A stretch of DNA of 64,000 bases from Gonatopus flavifemur (GCA_018340375.1 JAFFJZ010000004.1:48400001-48464000); one strand, 5' to 3'. Shown: positions 21,015 through 31,650, counted from the stretch's first letter. A program made the numbers and translations. Notes: a model not told the origin generated them from the sequence alone.

Positions 21015-21436
21015 CCCGATAGCATCGGGAGGTTTTCTGAACGTTCATACAACGTATTTGCTCTCACAGAAAACGTCCGAATAAAATCCCAGGACGTTCT
21101 AAAAACGTCGCATGTACGTCCCAGGGACATCCAAATGTTCTGTGATGTTCAATTTATATCCCCCATGCGACGTTCTGGGGACGTGTTCAATGAAGATGTC
21201 AATGACGTTCTGCGATACTACGCGTATGTTTGTACAGGTTAGTTTTCATGAGAGTACGTTTGGGAAATGTAACGAGAACGTCCCGTGGTAGGTGAGAAAG
21301 ACGTACTGGGAACGTTTTCAGGTGCATAAAAAATGAACGTTCTCTGAATGTATTTAAACCTACTCCAAGGAGACGAAACGCGCAAAATTAAGGTTATGTT
21401 TCTAAAACGTCCACAGGACATTCAATGCTGTCTGGG
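21015..21436. mobile_element. MITE with CCC-NATAGCA ends and many ACGT words
   Basis: Starts CCCGATAGCA and ends TGCTGTCTGGG. The interior is dense in AACGTTC, GACGT and ACGTCC. Similar termini (CCCACATAGCA and complement) bound 36765-36870, and CCCACACAGCAC occurs at 44945 and 46542. No coding capacity is seen and no TSD is clear. Confidence 0.5.
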
Positions 21437-22380
21437 ATGGGACTTTCGAAGCAGGGTTGTTAAGGTAATAACTGATCGAGCCATGGGAATATTATAATTG
21501 AATATAATTGGGTTATGATACGATGTATCTCATCTATTCACCCTATTTGAAATGCCAAATAGTGTTGAATGAATTTCAATAGATTTTTCAATGAACTTTA
21601 TCGGCTACTATGCACTTTGTCACTCGAATTCAATGAAACTCATGGCAATTCCTCTATTATATTCAGCGGAGACTGAATACTTCTTCTTATAATGAACTTC
21701 TTATAATAAATGGACTACTAAACTTCTTATAATATTAGAAACTTGGAAGAGGAATATTTCATGATCATGAATGTGAAATCGCTCCAGGTTTCAGTTCTAA
21801 ATTTCAATCACTGAATTCAAACTCTGTATCCGATTCTATCCTATTTTCGATCCATTTGCAAGCTTTGTATACGAATTTATCCAACATTTTCAACAGGGAC
21901 TCGATTCATAACCTATTCAAAACTGAACTCATTTATGTTTAAAATGTATCCAAAACTCGAATCATAACCTATTCAAATTTGAACTCATTCATGTTCAAAA
22001 TGTATCCAGCATTGTACTTACTATGAATTCTCCTTGATGTATTAGGTGTTCTTTTTGAACTTCCATATGTTCTCATTCTTAGTCGCATAACGGGTGTACA
22101 TTCAGGAGTCTCGTTGAATTCTTTATGACGATTGCGGGTGTTCTTTAAGAATTCTTTCAAAAATTGTGGTGTTCAAAATGTTTCCTTCGAGAACTCTTTG
22201 CGAACTGGTGGTGCTGTCTGGGGTAATTTTCATGATTTCAGGGAATTTCACTGATCCCACAGGATGCAATTTGGATATCCAAAAAAATATTTTCAACTCC
22301 AGAGAGGTGTCAAATACCAAAAAATATTTTTGGTATTTCAAAATATGTACATACAAAACTATATTGTGCAACAATATCAT
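21437..22380. other. Noncoding, nothing recognised
   Basis: AT-rich sequence with short repeats of ATTCAAAACTGAACTCATT type near 21910-21995 (two similar copies about 50 bp apart). No gene or complete element is identifiable. Confidence 0.3.
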
Positions 22381-23212
22381 ATGTCCATTGCAATGGACAC
22401 TGGGCTCCTGTTAGCAAAATCCATCTACAATAAGATAACCCGTGTAAATTCAAAAGGGTAGGATAATACGTTGAAAAAAACACTCGTAACAGTTATCAAA
22501 CGTATTCCCGAATATGATCCATCGAATATTCAGTAATATCCAGAAAATACTTGATGACAATTATTCCATATAATATAAATATTTATACCCATTAAATATT
22601 CGATGAATTTGATAGATGTTTGATGAATGTTACTGAGTATTTGATGAGTCATAGAACATATTCTTCAGTATGTATTCACAATGGGCCTTACATTGGTTCA
22701 GCATGGGCCTCATCTCAAAGACTGGGCCAAAGTAGAGCAAAAATTTGTATACGCTGGGGTAACTGTTATCAATTTTTTCTTTCAGTGAAGATGAACGAAA
22801 ATTAACTTCAACGAAATTCTTATGGTTGGTCAACGCATAAAAATTACTAGAAGTTACTAGAATATGACGATAAAACAGAAGCCACACGATGCAAGCACTG
22901 TTTGGATAAAAAAACTCACGTGTATTGTGTGAAATGTCATGTGCATTTGTGTTTTTTAAAAGGAAGGAATTGCTTTTCTGGCTTCCATAATCAATAAAAT
23001 GATCAATAAATAATACGTAAATGAATAAAAAATGAATTATGTATTCAATAAATATTTCGGTTGGAAAATAAATGATTTTTTTTTAATACTGTATAATTGT
23101 GCTTGGATTTTTCGATTCATTGGAATTTGATGAAGATTCATTAGGAACAGTTATTTCAAATTTTTCTCCCATATTCTAGTCACAGAAGCTCAGTGTCCAT
23201 TGGAATGGACAT
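22381..23212 (+). mobile_element. Internally deleted piggyBac-derived element
   Basis: Bounded by ATGTCCATTGCAATGGACAC at the left and its inverse, CAGTGTCCATTGGAATGGAC, at the right. Self-palindromic TGTCCATTG-type termini occur in some piggyBac-like elements. Inside only the C-terminal cysteine-rich domain of a transposase survives. TTAA is not present at the ends, so the TSD is unresolved. Confidence 0.55.
22876..22993 (+). pseudogene. piggyBac-type transposase C-terminal cysteine-rich domain
   Basis: The plus strand reads RCKHCLDKKTHVYCVKCHVH, then LCFLKGRNCFSGFHNQ and stop. The CxxC, CxxC, H-x-LC, RNCF-FH arrangement is the zinc-binding C-terminal domain that recognises piggyBac ends. 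No catalytic domain precedes it within the element, so only a 3' remnant of the transposase gene remains. Confidence 0.7.
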
Positions 23213-23600
23213 ATCAGTAACTTCAAATATACGTCACTAAAAATTCTGAAAAAATTCACAGTGAATACTAGGAGCCTCAGAAACCAGTAGCTATCGAGAA
23301 AAAATTTTTGTCTCCATCAGAATTAAATCAGGTCTGAAAGAGTTCAATGTGCTTCTCTGGACACACTTCACTTCTTTTGAGATTCATAATTCAATTCCAA
23401 TGAACGATTCGAACATGAAATATCGAGATATTTCAATAAGTGAATGAACCACATATCATGAACATGTGATGAATCAAAGAAGAGTGATTATAAAGTGTGA
23501 TTAATGGAAAAAATTAATTATTCTGCAATTCATATAAACTTTGTTGGATTTTGATTCATTTTCAACACTTAAGAGAAAATAAACAACATATTTTTACAAT

Positions 23601-23685
23601 AAAAAAAAACTGATTTACACCGGGATGTGAACCCAGGTTTCGCAGCGTTACAGTCCCGCGTCTTGCTATTATTGCTCAGTTGAGA
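23601..23685 (-). pseudogene. tRNA-like sequence or SINE head
   Basis: On the minus strand a T arm can be drawn: CTGGG, loop TTCACAT, CCCGG, matching an RNA polymerase III B box (GGTTCACATCC). It is preceded by GACGCGGGACTGTAACGC and followed after about ten bases by nine T, a Pol III terminator. The 5' acceptor half does not pair with the 3' side, so it is not an intact tRNA. A tRNA-derived SINE head or tRNA pseudogene is likely. Confidence 0.4.
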
Positions 23686-24540
23686 ACACTGAAACTATAG
23701 GGGTACTTCAAAAAGCTCAGATATTTAAGCTTATATCTCCGAAATGGCTGCACATCTTGACGGACAACTTGAGGGTTTATATCCCTTTGAACTTGGGAAA
23801 TGTATTTGTAACAAACAGCATAACAGTTCAAAAGGAGAATATGATGAAAATCTTTGAAACTATGAGAATTCATAAGAAATTCATCATGAATAAATTTTAC
23901 GACCCCTACTAAAAGTTTCACATGGAACATGATAAATTTGTTCCTATATATATTTGTACAATTGATTATTTTCTCCAATATTTTGTTATCAGAATATTTT
24001 CCCTGAGCAAATGCCTCATTATTGTGTGTAGCTTGGAGTTGTTATATGAAATAAAATCATAACAATTCTAAAATTATATTGTCCTTTATTTCCGATGTAC
24101 TTCAGCGGGAAAATTTTTTTTTCAAACTGAATTGTTGCCTAACTTTGAATTCATATATTGAAATCGAATAAAACATCAAAGGAAAAGGCGAGGGATCTTT
24201 TGTACGCATGAGAAGAGCAAAACAAAAGTTGAAGAAGATGATCAAATTAACTTGATGATCGCTTCTTTCACGAACCTGCTATCAGTTTTGAGCTATGGAT
24301 ATTTCACTTGCTTGTCAAAACAAAGATTTTAAAATAATCGCCAAATGATAATCATCTCTACTTTTACCGACAGTACAATTCTAAATATCACAAATTAGTT
24401 CGTATCACTGCCACATGTGACGTGCGTGTAGAATCGATCATAAACCCTCTGGTGGACACTTCAAAACTAAAATGTGATACATGGTTCGTATCATTGCCAC
24501 AAGTGGCGCTAGTCAAAAAATGATACCGTATTCATACCAT
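23686..24540. other. Noncoding, nothing recognised
   Basis: About 850 bp of AT-rich DNA. A short repeat TTCGTATCA(C/T)TGCCACA occurs at about 24401 and 24485. No gene is seen. Confidence 0.3.
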
Positions 24541-24621
24541 TGCGTTAGCAATCTCTTCATCTCTGGTGATACGGACCATGATTTTAACATTGTTTCAGCA
24601 ATCTCTGCTATTCATCTCTGG
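24541..24621. mobile_element. Fragment of the CAGAGATGA MITE family
   Basis: Contains GCGTTAGCAATCTCTTCATC, GATACGGACCATGATTTTAA and CTGCTATTCATCTCTG, the right-hand portion of the element seen whole at 28334-28539. The arrangement is rearranged and lacks a left end. Confidence 0.55.
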
Positions 24622-24935
24622 CCCGAGTTTTCGTCTATTCCATCAAAATGGCGAGGGAGAGGATCGATTGGGTGTGCTTCTATGTTCGTTCAATAAATAG
24701 GGTTCCTCTGGTAACTATAACGGTGACGGTAAGGTGGCAAGTGCTGGAAATTGCATTTACCTAGAAGACAATCATTTGTCGATCCGAAAATAATTACTAG
24801 AAGTTCTTAGTCCTTTTCAAATAACCACAGGAGCCTTCCGTTTTCGAGTAAATGACCTTTCGGGCACTTTGTACCTTACCAAAGGTCTATCCTTTTCTAC
24901 AACCTTTAGCTAAGTTCGTTTAGTGATGTCCCAAG

Positions 24936-25201
24936 CAGGGTTGGGAATGTCACTAGTCGAGTGAGGTTTCTGACGTATAATACATATTTTGTATAATACA
25001 TGTATTATACGTATAAAATGTGATTGTTAGTAACTTCTGGTGAATTTTCTGATAGACCAATCAAATTGGATACCTATGTCCGCCATTATGATGTATTAAA
25101 CTTGTATGAAACTTGTTAAGTAAAATACACTGTATTATACACGTATAATATTCGTATAAAAGTAGGAATATTATACTACGTATAATACATTCCCAACTCT
25201 A
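24936..25201. mobile_element. 266-bp hAT MITE, 8-bp TSD GTCCCAAG
   Basis: Starts CAGGGTTGGGAATG and ends CATTCCCAACTCTA. It is flanked by perfect GTCCCAAG duplications (24928-24935 and 25202-25209). The interior contains GTATAATACA-type palindromes. A second copy of exactly the same length, in opposite orientation, is at 31271-31536. An 8-bp TSD and CAGGGTTG terminus indicate hAT. Confidence 0.9.
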
Positions 25202-26199
25202 GTCCCAAGTCAGGGTGACCAGATCGTTTTTGAATGGTGTCGCCACCTACTGTCCATGAAGTCGCCCAAAGTCACCATACTGTTTGAAGAAAATCGACGG
25301 GAAAACTACAAACTTTAAAATCTTGAATTATCATTATTTTTCATTAAAGTTCTCAGCCTGGGTTGAATTTCGATCGAATATTGAATTATGAGGCATAGAA
25401 TAATGGTAAAATCAGTCATTTCATTGATCATAAAAGGTATGAATTTTTTAGAAACCATATTTATTTGAAACAGCTTTCAATTTTCACATTGAATATCATC
25501 ATTCAGACATCGTTGCTCGAATAAAATATTTAATTCTGATTAATAAAATAGAAATTTTGTTTACAAATATTCAAAAGATTACAAGATTCCTCTGGCAGCT
25601 TGTCACGAAATAAAATTTTTTCCATCACAGTAACTATGAAATTTCTTTCATAAAATCATAAATTTTCTAATACACTTATACACGGCGCTTCAAACTGACA
25701 ATCATCTATGTGGTTTTGAACTTCAATATCTTCTTCATCTAATTCATCGTTCTGCACTACGTTACCAACTTCTTGTACTTCATGAGTATACATAGTTTTA
25801 GAATGGAAATTCTTCAGCATTTTATCATTAGGTTGGAACTTGTGGCAACACATAGAATTAGCATAAAAATGTAACTTTATTCTGAATATAGAATTCAGAA
25901 GTTCAAGCAGCATCCTATTTCAAAATTTGATTCTTACACTGGCCATTACAGAAAAGAAGGCGTTCTACAACTGCGTTGCTTGACAGTAGCGATAGTAATG
26001 TAGGCGCAAACGATGTAAGTTCGCGAAACACGAACTTCCCTCCTACATTTTGAAATACATATACTGCAGTCCAAAATTCGCAGATGTTGAACACAAGGCG
26101 GGACTATGAGTGTCTACCAAAGATCCCTACTCAATATCAGTGGCGGGGTGAGAGCTTGTCTGTCTTTCTTCAACTGACACGAAATAAAGGATAAGAGAC
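25202..26199. other. About 1 kb without a recognised gene
   Basis: A minus-strand frame at 25913-25656 has an acidic stretch (ELDEEDIEVQNHIDD) and ends CISVLENL, but I do not recognise it. It is flanked by AT-rich DNA. It could be a remnant of a transposon gene. Confidence 0.25.
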
Positions 26200-26207
26200 G
26201 GGAAAAT

Positions 26208-26342
26208 GGTAGGGAGTCTTTTGACCGAAAAAGTTTTTGGCCGAATCGACATGATTTGACAATCGCTAGTCATTTCCTAGTGTTCTCTGAAAGTGACTAG
26301 TGATTGTCAAATCATGTCGATTCGGCCAAAAGACCCCCTACC
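26208..26342. mobile_element. Palindromic MITE with 16-bp phased CCGAA, TSD GGGAAAAT
   Basis: A 135-bp near-palindrome that begins GGTAGGGAGTCTTTTGACCG and ends with its approximate complement. It is flanked by perfect 8-bp GGGAAAAT (26200-26207 and 26343-26350). CCGAA words start at 26225 and 26241, 16 bp apart. Its middle (TTTGACAATCGCTAGT) is shared with 42894-43044. Confidence 0.85.
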
Positions 26343-26515
26343 GGGAAAATCCCGCCTCTTATCCTTGTTTTCACGCGAATTGAAAGAGGATAGAAATGTT
26401 CTCACCACGCTACTGCTCAATATTGATGAGGTACAGGCAGCGATGCCAACTACCAACTTTTTCAAGGTCTATCATTGGATGTTCCGTTCAACGAGTTGGC
26501 TTCGCTGGGTACAGG

Positions 26516-26914
26516 CAGAGATGAGTTGAAGAGATTGCTAACGAGATATGAAAACCATAGTCCAGTTTCTGATTGGCAGTATCACGTTTTTCGTTTATCT
26601 CTTCATGCTGGTTGGCTTAGAAGAAAATTTCAACCAATCATATATTTTTCTTCAAAAGAAAAAAACGTGATACGGACCATGATTTTAACATTGCGTTAGC
26701 AATCTCTGCTACAGTGTTGCGATATTCCCCTATGTGGGAAATCGCAGCTCAGTCACGTGACTGGGTTTCGTACTAACACACGCGAGCATTCTTGTAGGTG
26801 AGCGGTTCACCGATAAGAGTGCTCACATGTGTTGGTGCAAAATGTAGTCACGTGACCAAGCTGCGATTTCCCACATTGGGGAATATCGCAACACTGCTCT
26901 GCTATTCATCTCTG
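26516..26914 (+). mobile_element. CAGAGATGA MITE interrupted by a hAT MITE
   Basis: Begins CAGAGATGAGTTGAAGAGAT and ends CTGCTATTCATCTCTG. Without the insertion it is about 206 bp, like the copies at 28044-28249 and 28334-28539. Short flanks GTACAGG and GTACAGA suggest a 6-7 bp target duplication. Inside is a complete hAT MITE (26712-26896). Confidence 0.75.
26712..26896. mobile_element. 185-bp palindromic hAT MITE, TSD CTCTGCTA
   Basis: Starts CAGTGTTGCGATATTCCCC and ends with the inverse. Perfect 8-bp flanks CTCTGCTA lie at 26704-26711 and 26897-26904. The arms match over about 50 bp, including TCACGTGAC. The CAGTGTTG terminus and 8-bp TSD mark hAT. It is nested within an older MITE. Confidence 0.9.
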
Positions 26915-26990
26915 GTACAGACTTTGTTGCCAACTAGAGAATTTTATCTTTCTCCGATTGGTAATTCTAATCAATGAGAATATATGATTG

Positions 26991-27536
26991 CAGAGCTGCC
27001 AGATGGGCATTGCCGTTGAGGGGGAGCGTACCCCCACTATCGTTCCATGTATACAAGTTGGATGTGTGTGAAGGTTTCGTGTGTTGGTGAAAGTATGTGC
27101 ATGAACTATGGTGGAGGTACTATTCCCCTCAACGGGGTGGTAAGGTAACCCGAAAATTCACAGACCCGAAACATCATGCGCCCGAATTTCAGAAACCCGA
27201 AAGGCCATGTCCGTAAGCCCGAAGTTACATAACCCCGAATTGAAAAAAATAAATTTTCATATGAATCAACTATTTGCGACTTTTGTATGATTTGAGGCGT
27301 TGATAAACCATCAATAGAAGCAAAATTCACATTTGGATGGTATAAAAGTATCTAATAGTTGATTTATAGTAAAATTTGTTTTTTCAATCCGGGGTTATAC
27401 AACTTCGGCTTTACGGACATTCGGCCGTATAGCCTTTCGGGTTTTTAAAATTCGGGCGCATAATTGTTTGGGCTGGTGTATTTTCGGGGTTACGATATTC
27501 TACCTCCTCAGCGGTAATGCCCATCTGGCAGCTCTG
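26991..27536. mobile_element. hAT-like palindromic element hosting a second element
   Basis: Starts CAGAGCTGCCAGATGGGC and ends with its complement GCCCATCTGGCAGCTCTG. An inner match CCGTTGAGGGG/CCCCTCAACGG is interrupted by the insertion at 27136-27506. Flanks TATGATTG and TATGACAA share only five of eight bases, so the TSD has decayed or is coincidental. Confidence 0.65.
27136..27506. mobile_element. Palindromic element with CCGAA every 16 bp
   Basis: A 371-bp insertion with flanks CTCAACGG (27128-27135) and CTCAGCGG (27507-27514). In the left arm CCGAA starts at 27150, 27166, 27182, 27197, 27219 and 27235. In the right arm TTCGG starts at 27404, 27420, 27436, 27451 and 27483 (a mutated TTTGG near 27467 fills the gap). 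The central 120 bp is AT-rich and has no open frame of note. Confidence 0.8.
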
Positions 27537-28043
27537 TATGACAATGATGCCAGAAATTTTTAGATTCAACGGCCTACATCCAATCAAATACTTCGGTTGA
27601 TCGGAATGACCAATGTATTCCGGTCTCGGCGCTTTTGTTCCTTTGTTTCTGGCAACACAGCTGTATGATTGATCAATTCTGTGGGATCTAGAGGTTTCCT
27701 GGCAACAGTGGGTGCAGGTATAAAACACTGTTTCACTTACATCGATGACAACAATTGTTATCGCCAATAATCGCCAAATAATTGATCAAATATAAAACAG
27801 TACAATATATAGTATGACAAAAGGCAAATTGAATTCTCCAAGGACTCTATTCTACTGACATTTCAGTAGTCCATTTTGTAATTCCGAAAGGATTCAATAA
27901 GATTTAGTTTTTGGAACTATTGCTATTTGGGATAGTTGAGAGTCATATGTTGAAAAAAGATGAACCCACCCTTCCAATTCAGAAAGGAATATTGAATTGT
28001 GTCTGTTCGAAAGAGAAGAAAACACCCCAGTACAATACGATAG
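27537..28043. other. Noncoding, nothing recognised
   Basis: About 500 bp between two MITEs, with no gene or complete repeat seen. Confidence 0.3.
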
Positions 28044-28249
28044 CAGAGATGAATAGCAGAGATTGCTAACGCAATGTTAAAATCATGGTCCGTATCACGT
28101 TTTTTTCTTTTGGAGAAAAATATATGATTGATTGAATTTTTCTTCTAAGCCAACCAGCGTGAAGAGATAAACAGAAAACTTGATACTACCAATCAGAAAC
28201 TGGACTATGGTTTTCATATCTCGTTAGCAATCTCTCCAACTCATCTCTG
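28044..28249 (-). mobile_element. CAGAGATGA MITE, inverse copy
   Basis: Same family as 28334-28539 in reverse. Flanks are ACGATAG and ACAATAG, a 7-bp near-match. The GATTGCTAACG and CGTTAGCAATC inner parts of the terminal repeats are clear. Confidence 0.75.
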
Positions 28250-28333
28250 ACAATAGTATGTGGCTGACGGGACTAAACTCTCTAGATAGGGAGTGCTCAT
28301 TCCAGTGGCTCTCTACATTCCAGTATGTATAGA

Positions 28334-28539
28334 CAGAGATGAGTTGAAGAGATTGCTAACGAGATATGAAAACCATAGTCCAATTTCTGATTGGCAGTAT
28401 CACGTTTTCCGTTTATCTCTGCATGCTGGTTGGCTTAGAAGAAAAATCCCACCAATCATATATTCTTCTTCAAAGGAAAAAAACGTGATGCGGACCATGA
28501 TTTAAACATTGTGTTAGCAATCTCTGCTATTCATCTCTG
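28334..28539 (+). mobile_element. CAGAGATGA MITE, full-length copy
   Basis: 206 bp, from CAGAGATGAGTTGAAGAGAT to the end CTGCTATTCATCTCTG, flanked by GTATAGA and GTATAGT. No coding capacity. Confidence 0.75.
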
Positions 28540-28674
28540 GTATAGTGTTCAATGGGAAACAGTTTCCAATTTTTTGATTGGTTGCAAAATTGATCCAGAG
28601 CAAGCTCTTGAGACGATCGGAAGTACCCTATGTATTGAACTGAATGCCCAAAAGATATAAATAAATATGTATGT

Positions 28675-28782
28675 GGAACTTTCCGAAGTGTGTGACCTGG
28701 AGCGTCAGGGGCGTGGAATGAACCAATAAGAATCCGTAGTTCACGCCCCAGACGCCCCGGGTCAAACACTCCGGAAAGCTCC
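28675..28782. repeat. Palindrome with GGAACTTTCCGAAGTG ends
   Basis: A 108-bp inverted repeat with GC-rich arms (CTGGAGCGTCAGGGGCGTG against CACGCCCCAGACGCCCCGG). Ends GGAACTTTCCG and CGGAAAGCTCC resemble those of the neighbouring palindrome at 28811. Confidence 0.7.
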
Positions 28783-28810
28783 TATGTGTGATCGAATTAT
28801 CAACGACTAC

Positions 28811-28917
28811 GGAGCCTTCCGGAGTAGCTGATCCAAGTGATCCGGATCACTTTCCAACCAATCAAAATGCTTGAAAAGTGATCCAGATCACTTGGATCAT
28901 CTACTTCGGAAGGCTCC
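28811..28917. repeat. Palindrome with GGAGCCTTCCGGAGTA ends
   Basis: A 107-bp near-perfect inverted repeat. Arms contain GATCCAAGTGATCCGGATCA, itself built of GATC-centred words. The end word GGAGCCTTCCG also occurs alone near 24829. Probably a MITE; the TSD is not clear. Confidence 0.7.
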
Positions 28918-29036
28918 TACATCTCCATCTGTGCTAAATCCAGGATTTATAAGTCCATTTCTAAAAGAATTTGCAATACCATACGCTTTTACTTTCGGAT
29001 ATTCTCTACAATCGGCTGGATTGATAAATGCAGGAT

Positions 29037-29118
29037 TTAAGGTGCTTCTGAACGACGTGCGTTTGCGGCAGCGGTACTCTGATGCGCGTCGCAGAATACC
29101 ACTGAACCAGGCCCCTGA
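29037..29118 (+). repeat. Repeat copy A, inverse copy at 31585-31650
   Basis: AAGGTGCTTCTGAACGACG followed by GCGTTTGCGGCAGCGGTA and GCAGAATACCA. The inverse (GGTATTTTGCGG, ACCGCTGCCGCAAACGCACG, GGAAGCACCTTT) is at 31585-31650. The sequence is GC-richer than its surroundings; its nature is unknown. Confidence 0.6.
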
Positions 29119-31262
29119 CAATCACCCATTTTCCCCTAGAATTACTTTCCATTATGTGTCCTTGGCCCGCATGGAGCGCTGGCGTGCTCGTCGCGAATAA
29201 TTGTAGATAGGTACTGGATAGTAGCCAATCTTGTGAATTTTTTTGAATATGAGAAATATTACTACTTTTATAAAAATGACTATTTCTGTGAATAAATATA
29301 TTATTCAAGCAAAAAACTAATCTTGCAAATCGATTCTTTTATCATATATATTTTCCCGTTATCAGTAAATATTGTTTGTGAAATCAGTAATATTGTGAAA
29401 TATCCTGGCTTAAGGAATCACAAAGTATGCTGGAAGTATTCATAATATATAATATTCTGAATTTTAGAATCTTTGACAAACACATTATTCAGCTGAGTAG
29501 AATATGAAAGAAGGCGATAGTCTGTTAGCTTCTGAGCTCAATGAATAATAAAGCTTATGAAATGTACACATCCAATTGAACATTTTACAATTTCGACTGA
29601 CTTTCTAGCTTTCTTCAGGGAATCTACACTTATAAAAAATACAAGGTAAGAGAGAGCTTCTTCTACACGTAAAAACATAAAAATACTAATACGGTATATC
29701 AAATTGATGATAAAATTCATTAAATGAATGATCGCAGGTTCACAAAATGAAAAATAGTAGCCAAGAGTTCTGTCAAAAAAGTCAGAAGGCATAGACTCAT
29801 TATGGTATCAAAGAACAATAAGGAGACAGTGCAACTTGTTCATTGAATAAAACTGCAGCTTCGTCGATCATTTATGAATTTCATGAGAACTTTAACTCCT
29901 TTTACCCTTAAAGAAAATAATTATGGAGATCTGTAAAGTTATTCGATGAACAAGTTGCACTGCTTCCTCATACTGTTCTTCGATACAATACTAGTAGTAG
30001 TAACATAGTGCATTCCCAGTATTTTGACACTGCCTTGCTATCACAGAATATAATATGATTCAATTTATAATGTAACACTGCCTCAGCGCTGCCAGTATTA
30101 CCAGGCAGTGCTACCGAGTAGTGCTCCTAGAAACATACTACTGAGTCGCTACCATTTTCACACATAAATCAAGTCACATATGTACAAGAGACTTTTAAAT
30201 ATATATGTGGATGGTAGCATCATTGCAAGAAGCGCTGCCTTGATTTAGTGGACTGGGTATGTTTCATCATTTGTACCGGTAATCATTAAATTGATGAATT
30301 TTATTATCAATTTATACTGTGTAAGTACTTTGATTTTTTTACGTATAGAAGGATATCATTCTCACCTTGTGCTTTTTATAAGTGTAATTTTCTTGATGAG
30401 GATTGCAAAGCCAGTTGGAATGTCGGAATATTCAGTTTGAACTGGACATTAGGTGAGCCTCATTAATCATATTAATCATTGCACTGGGAAGCTAAGCGTC
30501 TTGTGTTTTCTCTCATATTCTTCCCCAAGCAAGCGACTACTTTATACATTGATTTCCTAACGGTGACCTATTAACTAATGATCAACTATTTGTTTACGTA
30601 TTCATTTAAGGAGAACAGCTCTATTCAACAACTTTATGAGCTGCTCCTTCGATTATTTTTATTGTGGAAAAAATGTCAACATGGTAAATTTTTCCTGCGA
30701 GTGTTAATATATATAAAATATGTAACATAAGGAAATTTTTGAATTTTCACTGAAATATACAATACTTGTTGCACACAAACTTGTGTTAATATCACTGATT
30801 TTTACAATACTGAAGGATTAAAGTTTGAAGATTTCAAGTTGAGGTTATGATAAATTTTATTCTTCAAAATTCAGAGATATTGATTCCAATACTGATAAGA
30901 ATGAGAAAAATCTTCATAATCAATAAAAGATTTGTCAGCACGTGAACTACATATGAATCACTAATTTGTGTTCAATTTATGAACCAAGAATATCATATCC
31001 AACAGAATCATATTCAACAGAATTTCTTATTCACTGATTTTCGAATAAATACCATACATAATCACTGCATTAATAATTTCCGAGGGATATTATTTATTCT
31101 CTCAACATTTATACATTGAATATTGCAATTATTCAAGAAATATTTTCTATCATATTATGTAAATAATTGGAAAGGTGTTCAAATTTCCCGCTCATATTCG
31201 CGACGAAACCTCCAGCGCCCTCGGGACAAGTTGTAGACAGGTGAAACATGGGGTTGTCAGGG
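29119..31262. other. About 2 kb, mostly unique AT-rich DNA
   Basis: Apart from the inverted repeat at 29803-29990, nothing is recognised. No open frame resembles a protein. Confidence 0.35.
29803..29990. repeat. Inverted-repeat element with GTATCAAAGAACA ends
   Basis: GTATCAAAGAACAATAAGGA and GTGCAACTTGTTCAT at the left are repeated inverted at 29945-29990 (ATGAACAAGTTGCACTG, TGTTCTTCGATAC). About 188 bp, probably a MITE. Confidence 0.6.
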
Positions 31263-31270
31263 GCCTGCAC

Positions 31271-31536
31271 CAGGGTTGGGAATGTACTATACATAGTATA
31301 ATATTCCTACTTTTATACAAGTATTATACATGTATAATACAGTGTATATTACTGATAAGGTTTTATACAAGTTTAATACATCATAATGGCGTCTTTAGGA
31401 ACCAAATGTGATTGGTCCATCAAGAAATCCACTAGAAATTACCAACAATTACCTTTTATACGTATAATATATGTATTATACAGGCTATGTATTATACGTC
31501 AGAAATCTCACTCGACATGTCAAATTCCCAACCCTG
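31271..31536. mobile_element. 266-bp hAT MITE, 8-bp TSD GCCTGCAC
   Basis: Starts CAGGGTTGGGAATG and ends AATTCCCAACCCTG. Perfect TSDs GCCTGCAC at 31263-31270 and 31537-31544. Same family and exactly the same length as 24936-25201, opposite orientation. Confidence 0.92.
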
Positions 31537-31584
31537 GCCTGCACTGAACAGATTGTTGATTTGTTCAATATCTTGCGCAATGGT

Positions 31585-31650
31585 ATTTTGCGGCGCGCAT
31601 CGAAGTACCGCTGCCGCAAACGCACGTTGTGTGGAAGCACCTTTAGAAAA
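31585..31650 (-). repeat. Repeat copy B, inverse of 29037-29118
   Basis: Carries CTGCCGCAAACGCACGTTGT and GTGGAAGCACC, complement of copy A. A TA-flanked MITE follows at 31667. Confidence 0.6.

Noticed and set aside
23676..23978. 100-codon minus-strand frame
   Set aside because: It overlaps the tRNA-like sequence, lacks any motif I know and has the composition of noncoding DNA.
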